Positions 33,928 through 42,899 of a stretch of DNA of 64,000 nucleotides are shown here, piece by piece. A program made the position numbers and the translations under genes. Position 1 is the first letter of the stretch. Each line of letters opens with the position of its first letter. This DNA comes from JAITVM01 sp031551135 (lineage in GTDB: Bacteria > Bacillota > Clostridia > Lachnospirales > JAITVM01): assembly GCA_031551135.1 (NCBI GenBank), contig JAVBOA010000026.1, forward strand, positions 74,351 to 138,350, read 5' to 3'. The notes under the pieces are model-generated. The model worked only from the letters and a program-made list of their open reading frames with translations. It was not told the DNA's origin and searched no databases.

Positions 33928-36240
33928 ATGTCAAACTATCAAGATCCAAAAATTCCTTTTGTGCCTGACCGCACACATCTTCCGATTCATGAACCGGTGT
34001 ACGAGCCCTGCAAAGTTATGTTTGCAGATGACAATCCGCCGCCACCACCGCCACGCTTTACAGTAAAGGCGCCTGACGGTGCTCCGAATGTCTTAATTTT
34101 TCTTTTGGACGATATGGGTTTCGGCTGTACAAGTCCTTTCGGCGGTCCTGTGCCTATGCCTACCGCTGAGCGCCTTTCTAAAAGAGGTATGCGTTTTAAC
34201 CGCTTCCATACAACGGCTATCTGCGCACCGACCCGCGCGGCGCTTCTCACAGGTTATAATCACCATTCTGTTAATATGGGTCAAATCACCGAGCTTGGCA
34301 CTGCTTACCCGGGCAATTTGAGCACACGCCCGAATACCGTTACTCCTATGGCTCAAGTTATGCGATATAACGGCTTTGCAACAGCTCAATTCGGAAAATG
34401 CCACGAAGTTCCGGCTTGGGAAACTTCTACTTCGGGTCCGTTTGAGCATTGGCCTGTTTTCTCGGGTTTTGATAAGTTTTACGGTTTCGTTGCCGGCGAA
34501 ACAAATCAATACCGTCCGGCTTTGATTGACGGATTAAACCGTATTGATGTACCCGACAGAGAGGACTACCATTTAACTGAAGATTTGGCAGACCAGTGCA
34601 TTTCATGGGTACGCTCAATCAAGGCACTTACTCCTGACAAACCTTTCTTCACTTATTTTGCACCCGGTGCAACTCATGCTCCGCACCACGCTCCTGAGAG
34701 CTACCGCGAAATGTTCAAGGGTCAGTTCGATGAAGGTTGGGATGTTATCCGCGAGCGTACATTCGAAAATATGAAAAAAATGGGTGTCATTCCTGCCGAC
34801 ACAAAACTTGCAAAGAAACCGGATTATGTTAAAGACTGGGATAGCTTTACGTCTGAGCAGAAAGAACTTTACGCGCGTGAAATGGAAATTTATGCCGGGT
34901 TTGCAAGACATACAGACGACCAAATCGGTCGGGTAATCGATGCGCTTGAAGAAATGGGAGAGCTTGATAATACTCTTATTTATTATATTTTAGGTGACAA
35001 CGGAGCTTCGGCAGAAGGCTGGGAGCATGGCGTATTCAACGAAAACAGTACACTTAACGGTATATCCGAACCGTTTGATATTGTGTATGAAAATAAAGAT
35101 AAGCTTGGTACAAACATGGCGTATAATCATTATGCCGTGGGTTGGGCAATTGCAATGGATTCACCGTTTGAATACTGTAAAACCGTAGCTTCTAATTTCG
35201 GCGGTACGCGTAACGGCTGTATCGTTCATTATCCTGACAAATATAAAGCCAGTGGTGAAATTCACAGCCAATTCCATCATGTTATTGATGTGGCACCGAC
35301 TGTTTATGAAATCTGCGGTATTCCGATTCCTAGAGAAGTTAATGGTATTATACAGCGTCCTATGGAAGGCATTAGCATGAAATATGCTTTAGACAATAAA
35401 GGGGCAACGGACAAACGTACAACACAATATTTTAATGTCAGCGGATGTTTCGGTGTCTATCATGAAGGCTGGTTTGCAGGAGCTATTGATAAACTGCCTT
35501 GGAATGCGATTCCGTTATATGAAAAGACTTCCGATGCACCTTGGGAGCTTTACAATGTTGATGAGGATTATAGTATGGCGGTTGACCTTGCAGAAAAATA
35601 TCCTGAGAAATTGGAAGAACTCAAGAAAATATTCTTCGACGAAGGAGTAAAACACAATGTTTTTCCGATGGATCCTTTCTTCGGCAAATATATGAACGCT
35701 GATATTGCAAAACGTCCTACCGTTTTTGGAAGCCGAAAAGAAGTTACTCTTTATCAAGGTATGGATGGCATTGCAGAGCATGCATTCTTGTCTATTAAGA
35801 ATCACTCCTTCAGCATTACAAGCGAAGTGGAAATTGCACCTGACCACAGTGACGGCGTTATATTTGCACAGGGCGGACGTTTTGGCGGTTACAGCCTTTA
35901 TATCAAAGACGGAATTCCTTGCTTCTGCTATAATTGGGTAGGGCGCGAGCGCTACTATGCAAGAGCATCAAAAGCACTTAGTGATGAACGCAACCAAATT
36001 TGTGTGACGTTTACTTATGACGGCGGCGGCTTAGGCAAAGGCGGCAATGTTGTGCTGTCTGTCAACAATGAAAAAGTTGCTGAGTGCCGTGTTGAAAATA
36101 CAATAGGTAATCAGATTTCAATGGATGAACTTGCTGAAGTCGGAGTTCAAAGAGGAACGCCTGTTACAGAAGAATATGATATTTCCGGAAGCAAGTTCAA
36201 AGGAAAAATATTTAACGTAACAATTAAAATCCTCGACTAA
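33928..36240 (+). CDS. Arylsulfatase (formylglycine-dependent, Cys-type)
   Basis: Arylsulfatases hydrolyse sulfate esters. The 770-residue protein carries the sulfatase motif CAPTRAALLTG, with the cysteine (about residue 99) that is converted to formylglycine, and metal-ligand residues FLLDDMG (about 58-64) and GDNGAS. The C-terminal 160 residues look like a concanavalin-type sandwich (GVIFAQGGRFGGYSLYIKDG) as in other large bacterial arylsulfatases. There is no signal peptide; a PPPPPP stretch lies at about 37-42. ATG 33928 follows AAAGGAGA. An anaerobic sulfatase-maturating enzyme is not in the window. The TAA stop overlaps a short repeat. Confidence 0.93.
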   Translation: MSNYQDPKIPFVPDRTHLPIHEPVYEPCKVMFADDNPPPPPPRFTVKAPDGAPNVLIFLLDDMGFGCTSPFGGPVPMPTAERLSKRGMRFNRFHTTAICAPTRAALLTGYNHHSVNMGQITELGTAYPGNLSTRPNTVTPMAQVMRYNGFATAQFGKCHEVPAWETSTSGPFEHWPVFSGFDKFYGFVAGETNQYRPALIDGLNRIDVPDREDYHLTEDLADQCISWVRSIKALTPDKPFFTYFAPGATHAPHHAPESYREMFKGQFDEGWDVIRERTFENMKKMGVIPADTKLAKKPDYVKDWDSFTSEQKELYAREMEIYAGFARHTDDQIGRVIDALEEMGELDNTLIYYILGDNGASAEGWEHGVFNENSTLNGISEPFDIVYENKDKLGTNMAYNHYAVGWAIAMDSPFEYCKTVASNFGGTRNGCIVHYPDKYKASGEIHSQFHHVIDVAPTVYEICGIPIPREVNGIIQRPMEGISMKYALDNKGATDKRTTQYFNVSGCFGVYHEGWFAGAIDKLPWNAIPLYEKTSDAPWELYNVDEDYSMAVDLAEKYPEKLEELKKIFFDEGVKHNVFPMDPFFGKYMNADIAKRPTVFGSRKEVTLYQGMDGIAEHAFLSIKNHSFSITSEVEIAPDHSDGVIFAQGGRFGGYSLYIKDGIPCFCYNWVGRERYYARASKALSDERNQICVTFTYDGGGLGKGGNVVLSVNNEKVAECRVENTIGNQISMDELAEVGVQRGTPVTEEYDISGSKFKGKIFNVTIKILD

Positions 36241-36273
36241 TACTATTTCTATCCTTTAGATTACAAATAGTAT
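36240..36273 (+). repeat. Short terminal-repeat element (34 bp)
   Basis: ATACTATTTCTATCC joined to TTTAGATTACAAATAGTAT. It begins at the last A of the arylsulfatase TAA stop. It is the same short form as at 3795, 46586 and 52916. Confidence 0.78.
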
Positions 36274-36379
36274 AAATGAAAATACAGCTTTAAATATCTG
36301 CAACGCGCTGTTTTATCTTTTATGATACGGCGCGTTGCCTCTCTGTTATTGATTATATGTTATTTTGTTGGTATAATTT

Positions 36380-36447
36380 AACGTGAAGTTCGACGTAGTC
36401 GAACAAGATGCGTGAGCAGCTTAAATCGCGCAGCGATTTTTCACGTT
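36380..36447 (+). repeat. Structured repeat with two hairpins inside an outer stem, copy A
   Basis: Outer arms AACGTGAA and TTCACGTT (8 bp, perfect) enclose two perfect 7-bp hairpins, GTTCGAC-GTA-GTCGAAC and AAATCGC-GCA-GCGATTT. They are separated by AAGATGCGTGAGCAGCTT. The layout is a three-way junction if folded. It is repeated almost exactly at 36537-36605. Confidence 0.85.
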
Positions 36448-36451
36448 ATGA

Positions 36452-36486
36452 GTACTTTATCATGTGCTCTTTGCATGATAAAGTAC
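36452..36486 (+). repeat. Perfect 13-bp hairpin between structured repeats
   Basis: GTACTTTATCATG pairs perfectly with CATGATAAAGTAC around a nine-base loop. A second hairpin, GATGAGC and GCTCATC around GTTTTTT, follows at 36504-36524. Together with the flanking copies A and B, the whole 36380-36605 stretch is structured and non-coding. Confidence 0.8.
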
Positions 36487-36536
36487 GAATATATCAAACC
36501 TAAGATGAGCGTTTTTTGCTCATCGAACAAAAAGTT

Positions 36537-36605
36537 AATCTGAAGTTCGACGTAGTCGAACAAGATGCGTGAGCAGCTTAAATCGCGCAGCGATTTTTCA
36601 TGTTA
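36537..36605 (+). repeat. Structured repeat, copy B
   Basis: Carries the same inner part as copy A (GTTCGACGTAGTCGAAC, then AAGATGCGTGAGCAGCTT and AAATCGCGCAGCGATTT), but the outer arm has drifted (AATCTGAA and TTCATGTT). It ends directly before the AGGAGGT site of the AI-2E gene, so it would lie in that gene's leader. A shorter degenerate copy occurs at 41863-41910. Confidence 0.82.
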
Positions 36606-36619
36606 TTAGGAGGTGTAAA

Positions 36620-37846
36620 ATGAAAATTGAACGCTCACCTGAAAAAACCAGTGTTGCGGTTCATTCGTTCCTGGTATTGGCGGCGGTAGTATTGTTCGCC
36701 AAGATTATATGGAACATTACCCCGGTTTTTGAGGGAATAAAAACTGTTTTTGGTTATATACAGCCGGTTATGTACGGTTTTGTTATTGCATTTTTACTTA
36801 ACCCTGTATTGCACTGGTTTGAAAAGAAAGTAGCAAATAGGATATTTAAAAGGCCTATTGATAGTAAGAAAAAACGCGGAATAGCAATTCTCTTTACATA
36901 TTTGGCGTTTTTCACTATACTTGGTGTTTTTATATGGATTTTGGTACCGCAGCTTGTTGCAAGCCTTACAGTCTTGATTAATAAAATACCGGCTCTTGCT
37001 ACATCTGTAAAGGATGCGTATGGTAATGTTTCAGAAAAAATGAACGTTGCTACTATTTCAGATGCTAACGAAGGAATTGCAGTGCTTTTAGGTAAGATTT
37101 CGGAATCAATAAATGGGCTTTTGTCTGAGATTACCGAACTTGTCGGTAATTTATTAAGCAGTATTGTTTTAGGAGCAGCATCTATTGCATCAAATATCGT
37201 TCAGGTTTTTCTTGGCTTTATCATTTCTATTTACTTGCTAACCGGTAAAGAAAAAATCTTTGCGCAATTGAGAAAGCTTGGTTATGCTTTTTTCTCACAA
37301 AAGACGGTAAAAATACTGGAAAATATTTTTGGAGAAACGAACCGGATTTTTTCGGCATACGTATCAGGCGCTATTATGGATTCGTCAATAGTCGGAATTA
37401 TTTGTACCGTGTTTATGTTGATTTCGGGAATGTTTGACCATAACCTTTGGCAATATTCCGTTTTGATAGGTATTATTATAGGAACGACTAATGTAATACC
37501 GTATTTTGGACCATTTTTGGGCACGGTTCCTGCAACGTTGATTCTCATATCTGTAAATCCGGTCTTTTCGCTTGTTTTCATTGTATTTATAGTTATTCTC
37601 CAGCAAATTGACAGCAATATAATCAATCCGAAAATAGTTGGTGACAGCGTTGGGCTATCTGCACTTTGGGTAGTATTCTCACTGATGCTGTTTGGCGGGA
37701 TGTTTGGCATTATCGGAATGCTTATCGGCGTACCGATGTTTGCGGTGATTTATACGCTCATCAAGCAGTATACACAGTATCTTTTGGCGAAAAAGAATTT
37801 ATCTACTCTGACGGAGGATTATTCCGGCAAAAAAAATCCACTTTGA
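36620..37846 (+). CDS. AI-2E/PerM-family transporter
   Basis: A 408-residue membrane protein of the AI-2 exporter-like (DUF20/PerM) family. It has seven or eight membrane segments, starting with FLVLAAVVLFAKIIWNI, and an extended soluble central loop (about 135-200). The C-terminal part has IGTTNVIPYFGPFLGTVPA and QQIDSNIINPKIVGDSVGL, which are family signatures. ATG 36620 is preceded by AGGAGGT. Members of the family export AI-2, Na+/H+ or unknown substrates. It precedes the UbiB-type gene by 18 bases. Confidence 0.92.
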   Translation: MKIERSPEKTSVAVHSFLVLAAVVLFAKIIWNITPVFEGIKTVFGYIQPVMYGFVIAFLLNPVLHWFEKKVANRIFKRPIDSKKKRGIAILFTYLAFFTILGVFIWILVPQLVASLTVLINKIPALATSVKDAYGNVSEKMNVATISDANEGIAVLLGKISESINGLLSEITELVGNLLSSIVLGAASIASNIVQVFLGFIISIYLLTGKEKIFAQLRKLGYAFFSQKTVKILENIFGETNRIFSAYVSGAIMDSSIVGIICTVFMLISGMFDHNLWQYSVLIGIIIGTTNVIPYFGPFLGTVPATLILISVNPVFSLVFIVFIVILQQIDSNIINPKIVGDSVGLSALWVVFSLMLFGGMFGIIGMLIGVPMFAVIYTLIKQYTQYLLAKKNLSTLTEDYSGKKNPL

Positions 37847-37864
37847 TTTGAAAGGAGGCATTAT

Positions 37865-39640
37865 ATGGGGGAGAAAAAAGAAGGCGTTATACAAAAAATA
37901 CAGAATGCATATCACTCAGAAGAAAATACAAGACTTTTGGAAATTATAGATATTTTATCAAAGCATCAAGTGATTCAAAGCCTTGCAACTCAATCGAACC
38001 CTAACAAAGTACGAATTGCTTTTGAAGAGCTTGGTCCGACATTCGTTAAAATTGGTCAGATACTGTCGGTACGGACAGATATTGTTTCGCCGGCCTTTGC
38101 GGAGGAATTTAAAAAGCTTCAGGACAATGTTAAATCAGATGAATTCCATTCAATAAAAGAAGTTATCGAAAAGGAAACAGGTATTTCCCTCGAACAAATC
38201 TTTGAGGAAATAGATGAAAAGCCTTTGGCTTCAGCATCCATGGGACAAATACACATTGCTAAGATTAAAAACGGAAAGAAAGTAGTAGTTAAGGTTCAGC
38301 ATCCGGGTATCGACGAAATAATGACAAGGGATATCGCTCTTTTTGAGAAAGCTGTTCCTCTCATCAAGCATATCCCGAGTGCGGGTATGATTGATCCGGC
38401 GGAAATGGTGGCGGAACTAAAGCGGTCGCTGATGCAGGAGCTTGATTTTAATAACGAAGCCGATAATATCGAGCTGTTTTATAAGAATAATAAGGATATA
38501 AATATTATCTCGCCAAGAGTTTACAGGCAATATTCAACTAAGCGGCTGCTTGTCATGGACTGTATGGATGGGCGAAAGATTTCGGATTATATAGCACAGG
38601 CGGATAATGCGATATCTGAGGGAAATACTGCTTATAAAGAACAGAAGAAAAAATTTGCAGATATTTTAGTCAAAAACTACATGAAACAGATTTTTGACGA
38701 TGGATTTTTTCATGCTGATCCGCATCCCGGCAATGTCCTTGTAGGCAGAGCAAATAAAGACGACGAGGCTGATATCAGTGAGGAAAAAATTTATGAAATT
38801 GAAACACCGGTCTCATCAATAACTGCAACTGTCGTTGACACAAAAACGCCGGACGAGAACAATGAGGAAAAAATTATCCTGATAGACTTCGGCATGATGG
38901 GACGGCTTGATGAAATTACGCTGGACAAATTTAACCAGTTTATAGCCGCGCTAATTACTCAAAACAATGCAAAGATTGCGAAGGCAATCCTAAATTTATG
39001 TAAATCAGACGGTTCAACAGATTTAGATAAACTGGAGGAAGATGCAGGAAAACTCTTCTCAAAATATTTCGATATGGCGATTGGCTCAATGAGCCTGCCG
39101 TTATTATTTGAAGAAATGTCTGGCATTTGCCTGAAAAATGGCTTGACTCTTCCATCTAATATTACGCTTTTATTCAAAGGAATAGCTACTATCGAAGGTA
39201 TAGTATTAAGGCTTGACCCGAATATGTCTCTAATGACGGCTATCGAACCTTATGCAAAACGCTACATTCGGTCACAGTTTAACTTGCATAATGAAAGTGA
39301 ACAATTTATAAGCAATTTGATTTTATCCCTAAAAGCAGCTCCTGAAATTCCGCTTAAATTATCAAATCTGATGGATGCGGCGGCAAAAGGAAAGTTGAAA
39401 GTCAATATGGAGCATCGGCATCTGGAGGATTCATTCGACAAATTAAGCGCATTGGTGAATCAACTTTCTATGGCAATTATTGTTGCGGCATTGATTGTCG
39501 GTTCGTCCATGCTTGTGAATTACAGCGATAATGCGGCAAGGCTGGCAGCGTCATCTGTCGGCAGCCTTGGATATCTTGTTGCAATCATTCTGGCCGGCAT
39601 TATGATTTTTAAAAGCTGGCATAAGAAAAAAAACAATTAA
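37865..39640 (+). CDS. ABC1/UbiB-family atypical kinase with insertion in the catalytic core
   Basis: A 591-residue protein of the UbiB/ABC1 (ADCK) family, in which members act as ATPases in lipid or quinone metabolism. The KxGQ motif is FVKIGQIL, the alanine-rich loop LASASMGQIH, followed by VVVKVQHPG, the catalytic HADPHPGNVLV, and DFG in LIDFGMMG (about residue 341). An extra acidic segment of roughly 45 residues (about 294-337) separates NVLV from DFG. The C-terminus has two membrane segments. It is part of the AI-2E/UbiB/VTT/cardiolipin synthase operon. Confidence 0.9.
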   Translation: MGEKKEGVIQKIQNAYHSEENTRLLEIIDILSKHQVIQSLATQSNPNKVRIAFEELGPTFVKIGQILSVRTDIVSPAFAEEFKKLQDNVKSDEFHSIKEVIEKETGISLEQIFEEIDEKPLASASMGQIHIAKIKNGKKVVVKVQHPGIDEIMTRDIALFEKAVPLIKHIPSAGMIDPAEMVAELKRSLMQELDFNNEADNIELFYKNNKDINIISPRVYRQYSTKRLLVMDCMDGRKISDYIAQADNAISEGNTAYKEQKKKFADILVKNYMKQIFDDGFFHADPHPGNVLVGRANKDDEADISEEKIYEIETPVSSITATVVDTKTPDENNEEKIILIDFGMMGRLDEITLDKFNQFIAALITQNNAKIAKAILNLCKSDGSTDLDKLEEDAGKLFSKYFDMAIGSMSLPLLFEEMSGICLKNGLTLPSNITLLFKGIATIEGIVLRLDPNMSLMTAIEPYAKRYIRSQFNLHNESEQFISNLILSLKAAPEIPLKLSNLMDAAAKGKLKVNMEHRHLEDSFDKLSALVNQLSMAIIVAALIVGSSMLVNYSDNAARLAASSVGSLGYLVAIILAGIMIFKSWHKKKNN

Positions 39641-39651
39641 TGGTGGTATTT

Positions 39652-40314
39652 ATGAGTGATAGAAGACGGTTGGCAATTGAAATATCGGCCATTTTATTGG
39701 CTGTTTTAGCAGTTTTTGTTTGCTTTTATATGTTTAAGAGCTTTAGTGATGGAACGCTCACGTCGATATTGCAGAAACATTTAGTGTTAGCGCTCGTTTG
39801 CATTTTTTCGGTGTATCTTTTAAAACCATTTTTGTTTTTTGTGCCGTCGGCTGTGCAGATGAGTTTTACAGGAATTCTTTTTCCGTGGTATATAGCAATC
39901 GTTGTAAATCTTATTGGAGTTGCTGTCGAGATGATGTCCGGCTATTTCATCGGGTTTATTTTCGGGAAAAAGCTTGTGGAGAAACTGACCGAAAAAAGCA
40001 AGATAATAAGAACGGTTAAGGAAAAATATCTGAAAGACGACTTTAATACGATTTTTATAACACATTTTGTGCCTGTCTTTCCGTTCGATAATATAAGTAT
40101 GCTGTATGGTGCAAACAACACAAATCTGATGAGGTATGTCGTGATATCTGTTCTTGGTTTGTCACCAAGAGTTATAGCGTATTCGATTTCCGGCTCGGCG
40201 GTTACAGACCCGCTGTCGCCGCAGTTTATCATTCCGCTTGTTGTTGTCGGACTATTTTCATTCGGCGTTTCCATGTGGTTTAATAAAAAAGAGGCAAATA
40301 AAATCAATCAGTAA
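39652..40314 (+). CDS. VTT/DedA (TVP38-type) membrane protein
   Basis: A 220-residue membrane protein of the VTT/SNARE-associated (TVP38/DedA) superfamily. The segment FLFFVPSAVQMSFTGILFPWYI and THFVPVFPFDNISMLYG (conserved RxxPxxPxD-type) are recognisable. Recently characterised family members are lipid scramblases or undecaprenyl-phosphate flippases. ATG 39652 follows TGGTGG; an in-frame ATG at 39640 overlaps the previous stop codon. It lies between UbiB-type and cardiolipin-synthase genes, which is consistent with a lipid role. Confidence 0.85.
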   Translation: MSDRRRLAIEISAILLAVLAVFVCFYMFKSFSDGTLTSILQKHLVLALVCIFSVYLLKPFLFFVPSAVQMSFTGILFPWYIAIVVNLIGVAVEMMSGYFIGFIFGKKLVEKLTEKSKIIRTVKEKYLKDDFNTIFITHFVPVFPFDNISMLYGANNTNLMRYVVISVLGLSPRVIAYSISGSAVTDPLSPQFIIPLVVVGLFSFGVSMWFNKKEANKINQ

Positions 40315-40327
40315 GAGAGGTGAAAGT

Positions 40328-41857
40328 ATGGAAAATACATCAAAAACAAGTTTGGGTAATGTACTGAAAATAGGATTAAGCATTGCATTAATTGCAATTC
40401 AGTTCCTGTTGATATTCGGAATCATACTCAGGCTTTCTGAATATATGGACTATGCCTATAAAGCGTTTCAATTTTTTTCTCTCCTCTTCGCACTTTATAT
40501 TGTAAATACGGAAGGCAAGGTTTCCTATAAATTTTCGTGGATTATTTTTATTTTGGCAATGCCAATTTGCGGCATGGTTTTTTACTTTATCTGGGGCAAG
40601 GCGCAGCTTCCTAAAAAGACGCGAGTGCGCGCGGCATCGGCTTTTGAAAATACCAAAGGCTTTTTAAAACAGGATAAAGCGGTTATCGACGAAATCACAG
40701 ATGAATATGTCAAAAGGCATATTTCGTTGATGCAGCGTATGTCGGATTTTCCGGTTTATAAGAATACAAAAACCAAGTATCTCGAAATCGGCGAAACATA
40801 TTTTGAGTGTATGTTGGAAGAACTAAAAAAGGCTGAGAAATTTATTTTAATTGAATATTTTATTATTGCTGAAGGCACAATGAAGCAGCAAATGATGGAA
40901 ATTCTTTTTGAAAAAGCTGCTAAGGGCGTAGAAGTTAAGATTATGTACGATGAGGTCGGCAGTACCGGCGTTGTGCCAAAAAATTTTGTATTTGATTGCG
41001 AAAAACATGGGATTATGTGTGCGCCGCACAATTCGCTCACATTCTCCATATTTAGCTATATAAGTTACCGCGACCATAGAAAAATACTTGTAATTGACGG
41101 AAATACAGCTATGACAGGCGGCATAAATATCGGTGATGAATATATAAATGCTATAGAAAAACACGGACATTGGAAAGATACAGGTATTATGCTTAAAGGT
41201 GACGCTGTATTCCGGTTTACAATGCTTTTTGTTTGGATGTGGGAAATTGTCACGGGAGAAAAGCTTGATCCGGAAAAATATAAGGGTAGCATCAACTATC
41301 CGGAAGAAAAGGGGATTATCATGCCGTTTGGTGATGGTCCTGTTTTCGAAAAATCGATTGCTGCCAACAATTACATGCATATCATAACATCCGCTAAAAA
41401 TTATGTTTATATAACAACGCCGTATTTAATTATTGATTCGGATATGATAGCCGCATTGTGTCTTTCGGCTGAATCAGGGGTAGATGTACGCATTATTACG
41501 CCGCATATACCCGACAAAGCCATTGTTCATGCCACGACTCAATCTTTCTATGGCGAACTGATGCGCAGCGGTGTAAAAATCTACGAATACACTCCCGGCT
41601 TTATCCATGCGAAATCCATTGTCTCCGACGACACTACCTGTACTATCGGTTCTATAAACTTCGATTACAGAAGCCTATACTGGAATTATGAGTGCGGCGT
41701 GTATATTTATGGCGACAGCAGTGTTATCAAACTGAAAAATGATATACTGGAAACTCTTAAGAAAAGCCAGAGGATTTCTTTAGATGAGTGGGAAAAACAG
41801 CCGTTGATTAAAAGGATGGCAAGAGCGTTTTTAAGAGTGGTTTCACCGCTTATTTAA
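40328..41857 (+). CDS. cls: Cardiolipin synthase (phospholipase D type)
   Basis: Cardiolipin synthase condenses two phosphatidylglycerol molecules. The 509-residue protein starts with two or three membrane segments (about 15-90, with the PLDc_N domain) and two HKD motifs, YRDHRKILVIDG (about 251-262) and IHAKSIVSDDTTCTIGSINFD (about 430-450, HxKxxxxD). ATG 40328 follows AGAGAGGTGA. It is the last gene of the AI-2E/UbiB/VTT set and is followed by two repeat remnants. Confidence 0.95.
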   Translation: MENTSKTSLGNVLKIGLSIALIAIQFLLIFGIILRLSEYMDYAYKAFQFFSLLFALYIVNTEGKVSYKFSWIIFILAMPICGMVFYFIWGKAQLPKKTRVRAASAFENTKGFLKQDKAVIDEITDEYVKRHISLMQRMSDFPVYKNTKTKYLEIGETYFECMLEELKKAEKFILIEYFIIAEGTMKQQMMEILFEKAAKGVEVKIMYDEVGSTGVVPKNFVFDCEKHGIMCAPHNSLTFSIFSYISYRDHRKILVIDGNTAMTGGINIGDEYINAIEKHGHWKDTGIMLKGDAVFRFTMLFVWMWEIVTGEKLDPEKYKGSINYPEEKGIIMPFGDGPVFEKSIAANNYMHIITSAKNYVYITTPYLIIDSDMIAALCLSAESGVDVRIITPHIPDKAIVHATTQSFYGELMRSGVKIYEYTPGFIHAKSIVSDDTTCTIGSINFDYRSLYWNYECGVYIYGDSSVIKLKNDILETLKKSQRISLDEWEKQPLIKRMARAFLRVVSPLI

Positions 41858-41862
41858 CGTGT

Positions 41863-41910
41863 AACGTGAGTACGACGCAGTAGAACAAGATGCGTAATTG
41901 GTTTCACATT
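41863..41910 (+). repeat. Degenerate copy of the structured repeat
   Basis: AACGTGAGTACGACGCAGTA then GAACAAGATGCGTAA resembles copy A at 36380 (AACGTGAAGTTCGACGTAGT, GAACAAGATGCGTGA). It ends TTTCACATT, matching TTCACGTT. It stands directly after the cardiolipin synthase stop. Confidence 0.65.
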
Positions 41911-41913
41911 ATG

Positions 41914-41989
41914 CTGACGAACGAAAGTAAGATTCATACCTGTCCTCCTATAGGCGCGGAACGGGAGTGAAAATCTAATCGTTCGTCAG
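41914..41989 (+). repeat. Inverted-repeat element with CTGACGAACGA ends (76 bp)
   Basis: CTGACGAACGA and TCGTTCGTCAG are perfect 11-bp terminal inverted repeats around a 54-base centre. The centre shares GCGCGGAACGGGAGTGAAAA with the copy at 33737-33829. It ends two bases before GGGAGGTG, the site of the methyltransferase gene. Confidence 0.82.
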
Positions 41990-42007
41990 TTTGGGAGGTG
42001 TTGTGAT

Positions 42008-42697
42008 TTGAACGAAATAATTAATCAATGGAATCAGGTGGCTAAGACATATTCAGATTTCGATGCAACCTCAAGATATTCAAATTTTTGTAAAGAGTTC
42101 GTTTCTCAACGATTTAATAATATGGATGGATTAAAAATACTTGATGCCGGATGTGGGAATGGCGTTTACGCTCATATCTTTGCGGAAAATGGTGGCACGG
42201 TTATAGGTTGTGACGGTACTAATGAGATGTTGAATTTAGCGCACAAAAAATATCCCCGGTATCAATTCGATTATGTAAATTTATTAGAGCGTATGCCTTA
42301 CAAGGATAAGGAGTTTGATATAGTTTTCTGTAATTTGGTCTTGATGGATATTGACCCTATTGATAATATACTTTCAGAATTTCACAGGATATTGAAAACA
42401 AACGGAGTATTTTTCTTTTCTATTGTACATCCGGCTTTTTATCATGCTGTTTGGGAAAAAGATGCAAGTGGCACTATTGCTTCAAAAAAAGTAACAAGCT
42501 ACATTACCGCTTTTTCCAAACTACAAAATATTTGGGGCGCTACTATGCATTATCACAGACCGATTTCGTTCTATTATAATAAAATTTGTAAAAATGGGTT
42601 CTATTTAAAAGAAATGTCCGAACCAAAAGTTTATGAGGATACAAAAATTCCAGATATTCCACTTTATCTATTTTCTGAATTTCTGAAAATAGATTGA
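42008..42697 (+). CDS. Class I SAM-dependent methyltransferase
   Basis: A 229-residue cytoplasmic methyltransferase with motif I ILDAGCGNGVYAHIFAENG (about 38-56), acidic GCDGTNEML and the post-motif FDIVFCNLVLMDIDP. It matches the generic methyltransferase-11 family; the substrate is unknown. The TTG at 42008 is 8 bases after GGGAGGTG. It directly follows the CTGACGAACGA-type repeat. Confidence 0.88.
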   Translation: MNEIINQWNQVAKTYSDFDATSRYSNFCKEFVSQRFNNMDGLKILDAGCGNGVYAHIFAENGGTVIGCDGTNEMLNLAHKKYPRYQFDYVNLLERMPYKDKEFDIVFCNLVLMDIDPIDNILSEFHRILKTNGVFFFSIVHPAFYHAVWEKDASGTIASKKVTSYITAFSKLQNIWGATMHYHRPISFYYNKICKNGFYLKEMSEPKVYEDTKIPDIPLYLFSEFLKID

Positions 42698-42899
42698 ATA
42701 TTTTAAGTAATTAATTTGCTTGATTGTTGCTCTAAATTTCTGATTTTATGCTTTTTATGGTTTTATAAACAAGGCGTGACAATGAGCATAATCAAATTCG
42801 ACGGATGCTATTACCTTTGCTTCATTATGAGTAATATCTCTGTTAGAATCATTATAAAGGTTTGGTTAAAAAAATTATATAATTACAGGAGAAAACATA

